Assembly (NCBI GenBank): GCA_964613945.1 | Contig: CAZTJC010000013.1 | Location: forward strand, 50,081 to 114,080 | Length of the DNA: 64,000 bases | Origin: JAVVHH01 sp964613945 | Lineage (GTDB): Bacteria; Pseudomonadota; Alphaproteobacteria; Acetobacterales; Acetobacteraceae | Reading direction: 5' to 3' | In this document: positions 42,681 to 54,900 of the stretch, piece by piece | Numbering within the stretch: position 1 is the stretch's first letter | Layout: each line of letters begins with the position of its first letter | Notes under the pieces: generated by a model | Told to the model about the DNA's origin: nothing | Database searches by the model: none | The model's input: only the letters and a program-made list of their open reading frames with translations | Translations under genes and position numbers: made by a program

Positions 42681-44426
42681 ATGCCGACGAAGCCCGTCAG
42701 CACAGCACTATTGCTAGGGTGCCTCGTATCCGCTGCGCCGGCGTTAGCCCAGCGGCCCGACGCACCCTTTACCGGTAACGCGGTGCCGCAAGGCTCGCCG
42801 CTGCCGCGCATTCTGCCGTCCACCCCGCCGGCCGTGCTGCCCGAGACCGGGCTGCTTCGCCCCGCGGCACCGGCGGCCACTCCGGCGGTGAACGTCCCGA
42901 TCCGCAGCGTCGCCATTGCGGGTGCCACCGCTTTTCCGTTGGCGCAGCTCCAACCGTTTGCTGGCAACCTGGTCGGCCCCGCCGTCCCGGTCGCTCGGAT
43001 CGAGGAGGCCCGCGCCGCCATCCTGTCGCTATACCGCACCAACGGCTTTGTTCTCACCACCGTCACCGCTGCCGTCGGTGCCCAGGGGGATCTCCGCTTC
43101 AACGTGGTCGAAGGCCGCATTGCCGCGGTCAAACTGGACGGCGACATCGGTCCGGCTGGCGTTCAGGTGCTTCGCTTTCTCAACCACCTCACCGAAGTCA
43201 CGCCGATCGACAACGCCACCATCGAGCGCTGGCTCCTGTTGGCCCAGGACATCCCCGGCATCTCGATCAACGCCGTCCTGCAGCCCTCGCTGGGCGACCC
43301 CGGCGCCCTCACCCTCGTCGCCCAGGTGCGCCGCCAGCGCTTCAACGGCCTGCTCACCGCCGACAACCGCGCCTTTCGCCAGACCGGCCCGATCGAGAGC
43401 CTGCTCGTGCTCGACGCCAACAGCTTCACCGAGTTCGGTGAACGGACCGAGGTCTCGCTCTTTCACACCGACGCCAACACGCAGAACTTCGGCCAGGCCT
43501 CCACCGAGTTCTACGTCGGCGGCTCCGGCCTTAAGCTCCGCTTTTCCGGCGGCTACGGGCAGGCTGTTCCTTCGGATTTCCTGCGCACGGTCGGCTACCG
43601 CGGCAACACTACCGTTTTCGGCGTCGGTGCGGTGTACCCGCTGCTTCGCTCCCGCGCCCAGACCCTCAACGTGGTCGGCAGCTTCAACGGCGTCCAGACG
43701 GAGACCCGCACCGATAGCGGCCCGAACGGTCAGTCGCGCCGCGCCAGCAACGACGACCTTCGCATCGTCCGGCTTGGGCTCGAATACGCGGTGCAGGACA
43801 ATCTCGCCGGCGACGAGCGTCCCGCCGTCAATTTCGCCGGGCTGCGTGCCTCGCAGGGGCTGAATTTTCTCGGCAGCAGCGGCAACAACAACCCGGTGCC
43901 CGGCCGCATCAACGAGCGCGTGGACTTCATCAAGGCCACCGCCGAGCTCACCCGCACTCAAACCCTATTCTCGCCATGGGCGGATGCCAGCGTCGCCCTG
44001 CGCGCGTCGCTTCAAGGCCAGATCAGCAACAGCGTACTGCCGCCGGCGGAAAAGTTCTTCCTCGGTGGCAGCGAGATCAACCGCGGCTTCTACTCCGGCC
44101 AGGTCACCGGCGACAACGCGCTGGCCTGGTCGTTTGAGTTGCAGCTCAACACCAGCCTCGACCTGTCGCTGTTCCAGACCCCCATTCCCGTCGGGGCCCA
44201 GTTCTATACGTTCTACGACCGCGGGCAGACCTTCGAGAACCAATCGGTCGATCCGAACGCCCGCCTCTCCTCCATGGGCATCGGCGGCCGCTTCACCATC
44301 ACCCGCTTCACCGAGTTCGATATCGAAGGCGTCGTCCGCAACACGCGCCTTCCCGTCGGCACCGCTGGAGTCGTCCAGCCGCTCAAAGCCGACGCGGCGT
44401 ACTGGCGTGTGCTATGCCGGTTCTGA
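42681..44426 (+). CDS. Two-partner secretion outer-membrane transporter TpsB (ShlB/FhaC/HecB family)
   Basis: TpsB proteins are 16-strand barrels with periplasmic POTRA domains that export one large TpsA partner. The product has a signal peptide (ALLLGCLVSAAPALAQ), a proline-rich lead, then a POTRA_2-type region with IRSVAIAGATAFPLAQLQPF and ARAAILSLYRTNGFVLTTVT. A second POTRA follows (VEGRIAAVKLDGDIGPAGVQ), then barrel strands ending at FDIEGVVRNTRL and a C-terminal YWRVLCRF with the final aromatic residue of outer-membrane proteins. The VRGY-like motif of the family appears as RGFYSG. I use ATG 42681; a TTG at 42648 with AAGG upstream would lengthen the signal n-region by 11 residues. The exported substrate is encoded immediately downstream. 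Confidence 0.94.
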   Translation: MPTKPVSTALLLGCLVSAAPALAQRPDAPFTGNAVPQGSPLPRILPSTPPAVLPETGLLRPAAPAATPAVNVPIRSVAIAGATAFPLAQLQPFAGNLVGPAVPVARIEEARAAILSLYRTNGFVLTTVTAAVGAQGDLRFNVVEGRIAAVKLDGDIGPAGVQVLRFLNHLTEVTPIDNATIERWLLLAQDIPGISINAVLQPSLGDPGALTLVAQVRRQRFNGLLTADNRAFRQTGPIESLLVLDANSFTEFGERTEVSLFHTDANTQNFGQASTEFYVGGSGLKLRFSGGYGQAVPSDFLRTVGYRGNTTVFGVGAVYPLLRSRAQTLNVVGSFNGVQTETRTDSGPNGQSRRASNDDLRIVRLGLEYAVQDNLAGDERPAVNFAGLRASQGLNFLGSSGNNNPVPGRINERVDFIKATAELTRTQTLFSPWADASVALRASLQGQISNSVLPPAEKFFLGGSEINRGFYSGQVTGDNALAWSFELQLNTSLDLSLFQTPIPVGAQFYTFYDRGQTFENQSVDPNARLSSMGIGGRFTITRFTEFDIEGVVRNTRLPVGTAGVVQPLKADAAYWRVLCRF

Positions 44427-44451
44427 ACCCGCTCAACAGGGATCGCGCGCC

Positions 44452-47400
44452 ATGACGCCACGCTTGTGCATCAACCGCCTCAGCCGTGCCGCACTCCTGC
44501 GGGGCACCGCGCTCCAGGCGGCGTTCGCGCTCACCCTGGTTCCCACCTACGTTCAGCTCGCCTCTGCCCAGCCGGCACCCAATGCCCGGCCCCAGGGCGG
44601 CCAGGTAGTCGGCGGCAGCGCCACCATCGCCCGCGCGCCGGGCGGGACCACGATCAATCAGTCCACCGACCGCGCCGCGATCGACTGGCGCTCGTTCGAC
44701 GTTGGCCGCAACCAGACCGTGACCTTCCAGCAGCCTTCCGCCACCAGCGCCACGCTCAACCGGGTCACCGGGCCGGACCCGTCCGCCATCGCCGGCCGCA
44801 TCAGCGCCAATGGCCAGGTCATCCTCACCAATCCGAACGGCGTCACCTTCTATAAAGGCTCCCAGGTCAACGCCCAGAGCCTCATCGTCAGCGCGCCCGG
44901 CATCACCAACCAGAACTTCATGGCCGGCAAGATGGTATTCGACCAGGCTGGCAAGCCCGGCGCCCGCATCGAGAACGCCGGCACCATCACCGTCAAGCAG
45001 GCCGGGCTGGCCGCCCTCGTCGCCCCCTCGGTGGCCAACTCCGGCACCATCAACGCCCGCCTCGGCACCGTTATCCTCGCCGGTGCCGCCGCCCATACGC
45101 TCGACATGTATGGGGATGGTCTCGTCTCGATCGATGTCACCAAACAGGTCCGCCAGGCCCCAACCGGACCCGGTGGCAAGCCCGTCACCGCGCTGGTCAC
45201 CAATACCGGCACTATCCGCGCCGATGGCGGCACCATCCAGCTCACCGCGCGCGCCGCCGACGGTGTTGTCCAGACTCTGGTGGACTCCGGCGGCACACTG
45301 CAGGCCAACACGGTCGGCACCAAGGCCGGCCAGATCGAGATTTCTGGCACCGGCGGCGCCGTCGTGATCGCCGGTCGGGTCGCGACCGATTCCGGCTCCG
45401 GCCAAGCCGGCACGATCGTTTTGAACGGCAGCACCGCGACGACCCTGACCGACACCGCCCATGTCACCGCAAATGGCGGCACCAGGGGCGGCACAATCGC
45501 CGTCGGCACCACTCTAGCCCGCGCCCGTAGCACTGGCCCCGCCCCGGGCGCCACCTCCGCCCGCACCACCGTCGCTCCCGGCGCCCGCCTGGCGGCCAAT
45601 GCCACGAGCCGCGGCAACGGCGGCCGTGTCACCGTCCTGAGCACCGCCAGCACCGACATGGCCGGCAGCGTGGAGGCCAAAGGCGGCGCCAACTCCGGCA
45701 ACGGCGGCACGATCGAGCTTTCCGGCGAGAGCGGGTTCCGCCTGACCGGCCATTCCAACACCTCCGCGCCACATGGCACGGTCGGCACCGTCGTGATCGA
45801 TCCGCGCGACCTGCTCATCACCGACAACCCGCCAGCCAACACGCCCAACCAAACGGTTGGCAGCAGCGATCCGAATATCGCTGCAAACGCCGGCGGCACC
45901 ACCACCGACGCCTACGTCACTCCGGGTCAGCTTCAAGGTCAGTTCGGGACCGTTCATATCCTGACCACCCGCGACCTGACCGTCGACAGTCCGGTGGGTA
46001 GCGAAGCCGCCGGCAGCATCATCCTCGAAGCCGGGCGCAACCTATCCGTCACCAGCAACGGCTCGATCGGTGTCAACGGCAATCTGTCGCTGATCGCCGC
46101 GTCGCCCGCCATCTCCGGCTCCGACCCGGCCGGCATTCTCTCCGTCGCCGGTGCGATCAGCGGCCAGAGTGTCTTGCTGAACGGTGGCACCGGCGGCATC
46201 GCGTTGGCCGCCAACGTGTCCGCCACTACAGCGCTCGCGATCGGCACCCCGGGAGCCCTGACCCAAACCGCCGGCACGGTCTCCACGCCGCAGCTCTACG
46301 GTTCCGCCGGCTCCGTCAGCCTTCCCGACTTCAACGCCATCGGCGGCGTCGGCAACGGCCAGAACGCCGCCTTTCAGACGACAACGGGCGGCTTCAGCCT
46401 GGTCAACGCGGCGGGCAACGCTGTCACGGTCGGCAACGCCGCGGGCGGCGGCGGCCTCTTCGCGCCAACGGGCCAGCCCATCTTCATAGCGTCCGACAGC
46501 ATTACCTTTAATGCTCCTGAGGGTGGCAAGGCCGTCACCGCGCCGGGCAGCACCCTCACGCTCCAAGCGGTTAGGGGTGGCCGAGCGATCCTGGTTTCGG
46601 CCACGGACAACACCGAGGGAGGCAGTCTCTTTCTCTCGCCAACGGAGTTGAGCCGCCTCGCCATCGACACGATCCAACTCGGCACCCGCCCTGGCTCGTC
46701 CAGCAGCATCACCTTGGGCCAGTCCGGCGAAGCCATCGACTTCACCAAGGCCGGTATTGCCGGCCTCGGCCTAGGTGCCCGCGACGCCATCAAGCAGGGC
46801 GGTCCCTTGACCGTCGCGAACCTTTCCGTCGCCTCGGGAACCAGCCTCGACCTTTCCAACACCGCCAATCAGATCGGCACGCTGCGCAGCCTGGCCGCCA
46901 ACGGCCCTACCGCCATCACCACCGCCGGCGACCTCACCTTGACCGGCAGCATCGGGGCCGACAGCGCTACGATCACCGCTGGCGGCAGCATCACGAAGCT
47001 CGCAACTTCCACTCTTAACGTGAGTGACTCGGTCACGCTCTCCGCCGGCAGTGCGACAGTTCCTGGCGCCAACCCGGCCGCCGCGATCACCCTTGACGGT
47101 AGCAACCGTGCCGCCAACACGCTTACCCTTTCCGCAGGCACCGGCGGCATCGCGCTCACCGGTTCCGTGTTCGTCGACGGCCTTCTCGTCAACACCGCTG
47201 GCGCCTTGACCCAGGGCGCCAGCGGCATCGCCGCCACGACACTCAGTGGCACGGCCGGATCGGTCAACCTGTCCTCCACGCGCAATGCCGTTGTCAGCGT
47301 CCACGACGTCACCGTGCTCAGCGGTGGCTTCCAACTCTTCGACTCAAACCCCTTGATCGTCGGAGGTCCGTCCGTCACGGGCGGCATCGCCGTGCCGAAC

Positions 47401-50400
47401 GGCCAGACCATCGGTCTAGTGACCGATGGCTTGACCATTCAGACTAACGGCGTCGCGCTGGGTGCCACCGGCGGCGTCGTCGCGTTGCAGCCTTTCACCA
47501 GCAGCACCCCGATCCTGCTGACCAGCTCCACCAAGCCCGCCAACACATTGGCCCTGACCACCAGCGAACTCGGCAACATCCGCGCTTACGACCTCATTCT
47601 CGGCGGCACCAATCCTAGCAACGGCCAGTCCAACGCCGGCCCCATCACCCTCGGCCAGCCCGGCGAGACAATCGACCTCAGCAGCCTCGGCTTCGGCGCA
47701 CTCGGCCTCAACACCACCGGCGCCATCGTTCAGGGCGGGCCGCTGGCGATCGGCACCCTTTCCGCCAATGCCGGCAGCATCACCCTCGTGACCGCCGGCA
47801 ACCAGATCGGTACCACCGCCGGCGTCGCGGCCACCGGTGACATCGCCCTGCACACCGACGGCAACCTTTCCGTCGGCTTCACCCAGGCCGGCGGCAATTT
47901 GAGCCTGTCTTCCGGCGGTGAAGGCGGCATGACCCTGTTCGGGGCCTTGCGCGGCCAGACCGTCGCTCTGAACAGCCTCAGCACCAATGCCAGCATTCCA
48001 ACGGCGAACGATCCCGGGATCACCCAAACCGGCGGCAGCATCACCGCGGCGACCCTGACCGGCGCTGCCGGAAGCGCTCAGCTCGGGAATGCCAACGCCG
48101 TCGCCGCGTTGGGAGATTTTGCCACCTACCGCGGCCTGCAACTCAACGACGCCGGGTCGCCTCTGACGCTGACCGGCACCGTGTCGACCACGACGGGTGC
48201 GGTCACGCTCACCGCCGCCGGCCTGGCACAGGCGGCCGGCTCGCGATTGATTACCCCCGAGTTGGACGGCACCAGCACCGCGACCACGACCCTGACTGCC
48301 CGCGGCAATGCGGTGGGCTCGATCGGCAACTTCAGCCAGACCGGTGGCGACTTCACCCTCGTCACTAGTTCGCCCACGCTCGGAGTCGGGCGCGTTTCCG
48401 CCAGCACCGGGTCGCTGACCTTCGTTGCCGACGGTATCGGGAGCGCCGGAACCGCGTCCGTGGCCGGCGGGATCTCAGCCCCTGGCGGTAACGTCACATT
48501 CACGCCGTATACGGCGGGACGCCGCATCGAACTGATCGGCACCAGCGCCGCCGACCCCAACGCCCTTTCCATCGGCGCAGCAAGCCTTTCGGGCCTCTCC
48601 GCCCAGCGTCTCGTGCTCGCAACCACCGGCACCGTCGGCATCGGCAATTCCGGCGAGACGATCGATCTCCGCAACACCGTGGGAACGCTTCAGCTGCAAG
48701 CGGGCGGGGCTGTGACGGAGGGCGCCAACGCCGGCCTCCGCGTCGGTACCCTTTCCGGCAATGCCGGCAGCTTGATCCTGTCGTCGGCCACCAATGGCAT
48801 CGCCGTCGCCGACAGCCTTTCGACCACCGCCGGACCGCTCAACCTGCGCACCGGCGATGCACTCACGGCCGGCACCATCACCTCGAGCGCGGCCCTGACG
48901 CTCACCGCCGGCGGCGCCGTCACGGCGACCGGCCAGATCGGCGCCACCGACATCACCATCAATGCCGCGGCTGGGATCACCCAATCTGCTGGCTCCCTCG
49001 TGGCAGGCAACTCGGTCAGCCTGGTGACGCCGGGCTATGCCATCACCCAGACTGGCGGGACCATCCAGGCGGCATCCCTGACCGCAAATGCCGACTCGCT
49101 CTCGCTTCCGGGTGCCAACGCGATCGCCTCGGCCAGCATCGCCGCCACCGGCAACGTTGCGCTGTCGGACGCCAGCAGCCTGACGCTTCTCGGCCTCACC
49201 GCCAACAGCGCCAGCCTCTCGACCGCCGGCAGCCTCGCCCTTGGTGGCAACATTGTCGTCACCAATCTGGGCTTGTCCGTCACCGGCGCCATCACTCAAC
49301 CAGCCGGTACGATCTCGGCTGCAACCCTCAGCGGCACCGCCGCGAGCGCCGCGCTCAACCAGGGCAACGCCATCTCCACGCTCGCCGGCTTCACCACTAG
49401 CGGCAGCTTCTCCCTTACCGATGCGAGCAGCCTGACCGTCGCCGGGTCCGTCACCGCCGGGTCGAGCGGGAATCCCGGGCAGAGCATTGCACTGACCACC
49501 GCCAACCTGGTTTTCGGCCCCGGCGGCCAGCTGATCGCGCCGGGCGGCACGGTCAGCCTGGCCGAATACACCGCCGGCCAAGGCATCACCCTTGGTGGCG
49601 GCGGTATACCGTTTTCGGCCGACACCCTCGTCATCGGCAGCGCCACCGGCGGCCGGATCAACATCACCGGCGCCTTTGACCTGAGCGGTTTGACGCTCGA
49701 CCTGCGTTCCGGTGCCGACATCGTCGAGAGCGGTGCCGGCGCCATCAAGGCGGCCGCGCTCACAGGGGTCGCGGGCAACGCGTCGCTTACCGGCCGCAAC
49801 CAGATCGGCACCCTGGCCCGCTTCACCGCCGCTGGAGGTTTCACACTGGATAACGCTGCCGACTTGGTCGTCAGCGGTCCCGTCACCGCTGCGACCGTCG
49901 CGTTGTCCAGCACCGGCTCCCTCACGCTTGCCGGAAACATTGCCACGCAAGGCACTCTCACCCTTACCGCCGCGGGCACAATTACGCAGCCGACGGGGAC
50001 TCTCACGGCGGCAGGATTGCGGGGCAGCGCCGCCAGCGTCCAACTCACTCATTCGAACACCATCGGCGCCCTGGCGGATTTCAGCACGGCGCAGAACTTC
50101 GCCTTGGCCGATAACGCCGCTCTCGCCATCACCGGCCCTGTCAGCGTCGGTGCCGGTCAGACTATTGCGCTGAACACCCCTGCCCTGTCTTTCGGCCCTG
50201 GTGGCTCCCTCAGCGCCCCTGGTGGAACCGTTTCGATCGCCGAATTTGGACCCGGAACCGGCATCAGCCTCGGCGGTAGCGGCGGCATCACCGCGCGCGC
50301 AGTATCCGTCGGCACCGCCACCGGTGGCGCCATCACGATCAACGGGGCACTCGATGTCTCGACCGCGGCGCTCGATCTCCAATCCGCCGGGAGCATCAAG

Positions 50401-51989
50401 GAAACCGCCGGTGGCGCCATCACGGCGGGCACGCTCACCGGGCGCGCCGGTAGCAGCACCCTGAACGACGTCACCCTGAACGGCGCCAACCGGGTCGGCA
50501 CCCTCGGCAATTTCACGGCCGGCGGCAATCTCAGCTTCGCCAACGCCATCGACCTCGGTGTCGCAGGTGGTGTTACCGCCGCCAACATCGCCGTGTCCAG
50601 CACCGGCAACCTTGCCCTTTCCGGCACCCTCGGCACCCCGGGCGCCCTCACACTGCGGGCGGGCGGCGACATCACCCAGCCCGGCGGCAGCATCGCCGCC
50701 GGCAGCCTCACCCTCGGCGGCACCGTCAGTGGCCGCACGGTCGCGTTCGACCTNNNNNNNNNNNNNNNNNNNNNNNNNNNNNNNNNNNNNNNNNNNNNNN
50801 NNNNNNNNNNNNNNNNNNNNNNNNNNNNNNNNNNNNNNNNNNNNNNNNNNNNNCCGGCAGCCTCACCCTCGGCGGCACCGTCAGTGGCCGCACGGTCGCG
50901 TTCGACCTGGGCGGCGGGATCGGCGAGACCGCATCCGGTCGCGTGGTCGCCGGCCTGCTCTCCGGCCGGGCCGACAACGCCGCCCTGACCGGCGCCAACC
51001 AGATCGACACCGTCGCTTTTGCTACGAGCAACGGCTTCGCGCTCAACGATGCCCGCTCGCTGACCGTCGTCGGCCCGCTCACCGATCGGGCTGCGGGCAT
51101 CGCCCTGACTGCCCCGTCCATCACCCTGGCCGCCTCGGTCACCGCACCGTCGCTCACCCTGACCAGCCCCGGCGCCGTCACCCAGACCCGCGGCGTGCTG
51201 GCCGTGGGCACGTTGGCGGGCAGCGTCGGCAGCCTAAACATCGGCAACCAGGCCCCGGCCAGCGTAGGCACTCTTGGTGCGCTGACCGCCACCGGCACCG
51301 TCACCCTCACCGATCAGACAGCGCTGCGTGTCGCCGGGCCGTTGATCGCGCCGGCGTTTGCCATCACCGCGGCCGGATCCCTCACCCTGGACGGCGGCAC
51401 CATCCGCACCGACGGCCAGTTGCTGGCCAGCCAGCTTGGTGCCAGCCCGGGCGCTGGCGGCAGCAGCTTCACGGTCAGGCCCGGTCCCAGTGGAACCGCC
51501 AGCCTCCAACAACTCGGCACCACCACCCTGACTAGCCTGTCCGGCGGCACCGCGACGTTGCGCCTGGGCCTGGCCGCGAATGGCGGCACGCTTGCCTTGA
51601 ACGATCTGCAGGCACCTAGCGGCAACGTCGTTCTCGCCCTGGGCAACGGCGCTGCCACCGGTAAGCTCACCGTCGGCAACCTCGCTGTCCTCGGCTCGGG
51701 CGGCAGCGCCGACCTCACTGGCCAGATCGGCACCCGCACCGGCTCCACCGCCGCACAGGGTGCTCAGTTATTGCCGGGCACCGACCTGCGATACACCTTC
51801 AACAGCTGCGCGATCGCCTCCGTCTCCTGCTCGTCCGATGCGTTCGGATCCATCGCCTTGCCCACAGCCGCGATCATCAGCGTCCTGCGACCCGACATCC
51901 TGACCCTCGGCATCCTTGATCTCACCGTGACCCGCGATCGCGACGATCCCACGCTGCTGCTCCCCAACATTTCCGACCGGGACTACTGA
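44452..51989 (+). CDS. Very large two-partner secretion exoprotein TpsA (filamentous hemagglutinin type), interrupted by an assembly gap
   Basis: A secreted beta-helix adhesin or exoprotein exported by the adjacent TpsB. It has a long signal region ending near LASAQP and a TPS domain (about residues 45-300) with INQSTDRAAIDWRSFDVGRN, LTNPNGVTFYKGSQVNAQSL and the NPNG hallmark. More than 1500 residues of degenerate repeats follow, rich in Gly, Ala, Thr and Asn. The C-terminus has NSCAIASVSC and ends LLLPNISDRDY. A run of 100 Ns interrupts the gene and the frames on either side differ. However, the same 55 bases end the left part and begin the right part. Merging them gives one continuous frame of about 2460 codons, so the gene is probably intact. 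Confidence 0.9.
50699..50753 (+). repeat. 55-base exact repeat, left copy (contig end)
   Basis: The last 55 bases before the N run are identical to the first 55 bases after it. The match begins exactly where the right-hand sequence begins, which is what an assembler leaves when two contigs end in the same k-mer of 55. Confidence 0.9.
50754..50853. other. Assembly gap, 100 Ns
   Basis: Exactly 100 Ns, the conventional placeholder for a gap of unknown size. The flanking 55-base identity suggests that no sequence is really missing, or that a repeat is collapsed here. Confidence 0.99.
50854..50908 (+). repeat. 55-base exact repeat, right copy (contig start)
   Basis: Identical to the 55 bases that precede the gap. 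Superposing the two copies shifts the right part by 155 bases, which brings both halves of tpsA into the same reading frame. Confidence 0.9.
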
Positions 51990-51992
51990 CGA

Positions 51993-54900
51993 GTGCGTTC
52001 CCTTCTTCTCGTGTTGACGCTGGCAGCCTGCGCCGTTCCGCCCTCCAGCGCCTATGTCGGCGGGTCCGCACGCTCCAGCGATGCCGTTGGCATCGGCAAC
52101 AACGCGGCCGGCGAGGCCTGCACGCAACAAGGGTCGGGCGACTCCGTCGACATTTATTGCGGCACCTGGGAACAGCCGAGCGGGCACATCGCCGCACTCG
52201 CACCGCCGGCGACCACGCTCCAAGCCCTCGCCACCAGCAGCCCTTGGCGCACCGCGCTCGACGAACGCCTTGTCTGCGGCGACCCGGCGCCCACCACCAT
52301 CGCCGGCTCCACGCCTGCCCTTTTGCTGAGCTGCACGCGCAAGGTCGGCGGCTGGCCACAGGCCGCCCTGGTCGCCCGGATCGGCGACAAGGATTATGTC
52401 GCCGATGGTATCCTGCCCGCGCTTCCGGTGCTGCAACGCGGTATTGCGGTCCTATCCGGGCAAACCAGCCCGTCCGCGGCTGCGGTGCTGCCACCGGGGC
52501 AGGCCGACGCGCTGTTCGCGGCCCGCTTGGCGAGCCGGTCGTTCTCTGCCGGCGATATCGGCCAGTACCAGGCCCTGATGACCGCCGGCACGCGCGCCAA
52601 CCTGGCCGAAAACTACACCGGCGCCGAACGCGCTTATCGCGCCGCCTACGCACTGCAGCAGAAAGCGCTGGGCCCCGACGATCCGAACACGGCGGTGCCG
52701 TTGATGCTGATCGCGCTGCAGCTGTCCAACCAGGGCCGCACCGTCGATGCTGAGGCCGGTTTCGACCGGGCTGCCCGGCTGGTCGGCAACACCGCCGACC
52801 CGTTCGCGGTGGCCCGCTTGCAACATTATCGCGGCCTGAACTTCATCAACGAGAACAAGCCGGCCGACGCGCTTCCGCTGCTGAACCAAGCCGAGCACGA
52901 TTACCAGCGCGTCCTCACCCCCGACCTGCTGGCCGCCACCCCTCCCCGCACGGCAACGCCGCTCGCGATCAGCCGCCGGTATAGCCTTGCCGGCGACCTC
53001 GCCGAAACCGCGCTGATCCCTCCGGATCAACAAGCCGCCCTGATCGGCGTGATCGAGACCCGCCGCTACCAGGCCATCGCCTTGCGGCAGCTCGGCCGTC
53101 CCGTCGAAGCACGCGCCTTGCTGGAGTCCGCGACCCGGCTCAGCGCCGCACGCGGCCTACGTCAACGCGACCTCACCGCGCGCCTGGCCCGCACCACCGC
53201 GCTGATCGACGACGTCGCACTCGCCGGTTCCGGCATCTCCGAGATGGATCGCGCCTCCCGCGATTTCGACCAAGCTCAACCCGGCACCCGCCCGGTTGCC
53301 CAAACCCTCCTGTTGCGCGCCGCTCAGGCCCGGAATGACGCCGACCCGGGTGCCGCATTGCCGCTCTGCCGCCGCTCCGTCCAATTGCTGACCGAACTGA
53401 ACGCGGGCACCGACGCCGACCTGCTCGCCCCTTGCCTGGACGCCTTTGCCGCCGCTGCCGAGCGCCAGCCGGCCGAGCGGCAATCGCTCCTGGCCGAGAT
53501 GTTCGCCGCCTCCCAACTCGCCCAGGGCAGCATCACTGCCCGCCAGATCGCCCTCGCCTCGGCGCGCCTGGCGGAGAACGCCAAGAACCCGCGCGTCGGC
53601 GACGCGATCCGCCATCAGCAGGATGCCAGTCTCGCCGTCGCGGACCTGCAATCACGCCTGGACGCCGCCGCCGCCGCCCGCAGCCCGACCGACACCCTGA
53701 CCGCCCAGCTCACGCGCGCCCGCGCCACCCTTGCCGATACCGACACGTCGCTGCAATCAGCCGCCCCCAATTACGGCCAACTCGTCCAGCAGGTCGCGAC
53801 CGCGCCACAGGTGCTGGACGCGCTGGCGCCCGGCGAGGCGTTCGTCTCCCTTGCGCTGACGCCCACCCGCGGCTGGATCTTCGTCCTGCACGACGGCAAG
53901 ATCGACGCGGTTCGCACCCGGATCGGCAGCGCGCAGAGCGCTGCCCTCGTCGCCAGCCTCCGCAAAACCGTCGACCTTGGCGCGTCAAACGATCCACCAC
54001 CGTTCGACATCGCTTCCGCCCGCGCGCTTTACGACGGCATCCTGGCGCCGGCCGCTCCGTTTCTGGATGGCGTCCAGGCTCTCACCGTCGTCCCCACCGG
54101 CGCCCTGCTGGCGCTGCCGTTCGAGGTCCTGCTGACCGGGTCGGCCGACCCGGCCAATCTCGCCGCCGCGCCGTGGCTGATGCAGCGTTTCGCCATCACC
54201 CACGTCCCGGCCGCGGCCAACTTCGTTTCGCTGCGCCGCCTCGCCGCCACGGCCATCGCCAGCCAACCCTGGTATGGCTTCGGCGACTTCCGACCGGTCA
54301 CCTTGCAGCAGGCCAGCTCTACCTTCCCGACCGCCGCCTGCCAGAACAGCGCCAGCCTGTTCGCCGGGTTGCCGTTGCTCCCGTTCGCCGCCCGTGAACT
54401 CACCGCTGCCCGCCAGATCATGGGCGCCCCCGTCGGCGATGAATTGCTCGGCCCGGCCTTCACCACGCCTGCGGTGCTCCGGCAGGATCTGCGCGGCTAC
54501 CGCGTGCTGCACTTCGCCACTCACGCGTTGCTGCCCACCGATTTGCGCTGTCAATCCGAGCCCGCCATCGTCACCTCCGGCATCACCGGCGCGCCGACGG
54601 CCAACGCCGCCCTGCTCACCGCCTCCGACGTGACGGCCATGCAGCTCGACGCCGAGATGGTCATCCTGTCCGCCTGTAACTCGGGTGGCCCGAACGGCGG
54701 CAATGCGGGCGAAAGCCTGTCCGGCCTCGCCCGTGCGTTCTTCTATGCCGGTGCCCGCGCCATGCTCGTCACTCATTGGTCCGTCAACGACCAGGCCACC
54801 GCGCTCCTAATCGCCGGCACCCTGGCCCGCTTCAAGGCCGGCGACCCGCTCGGGCTTGCCGGGGCGTTCCAGCATACCCAGCAATCCATGCTGGCCGACG

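Larger units (their letters stand above)
46300..51700 (+). repeat. Degenerate tandem beta-helix repeats inside tpsA
   Basis: Units of roughly 80-110 residues recur with the pattern: an Asn-rich turn (NAIxxL or NQIGTL), a strand with F or L and a DAxxLxV motif, then GxVxA, and an ITQxxGxIxAxxLxGxA closing block. Spacing varies and copies are diverged, so boundaries are approximate. Such arrays build the long beta-helix of filamentous hemagglutinins and are a common cause of assembly breaks. Confidence 0.75.

Noticed and set aside
44383..50738. Several long minus-strand open frames antisense to tpsA
   Set aside because: They mirror the repetitive GC-rich codons of tpsA and have no domains or ribosome sites.
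50699..50908. The 55-base repeat as a genuine biological direct repeat
   Set aside because: It starts exactly at the contig boundary, has typical k-mer length, and its removal restores the reading frame. A true repeat remains possible but is less likely.
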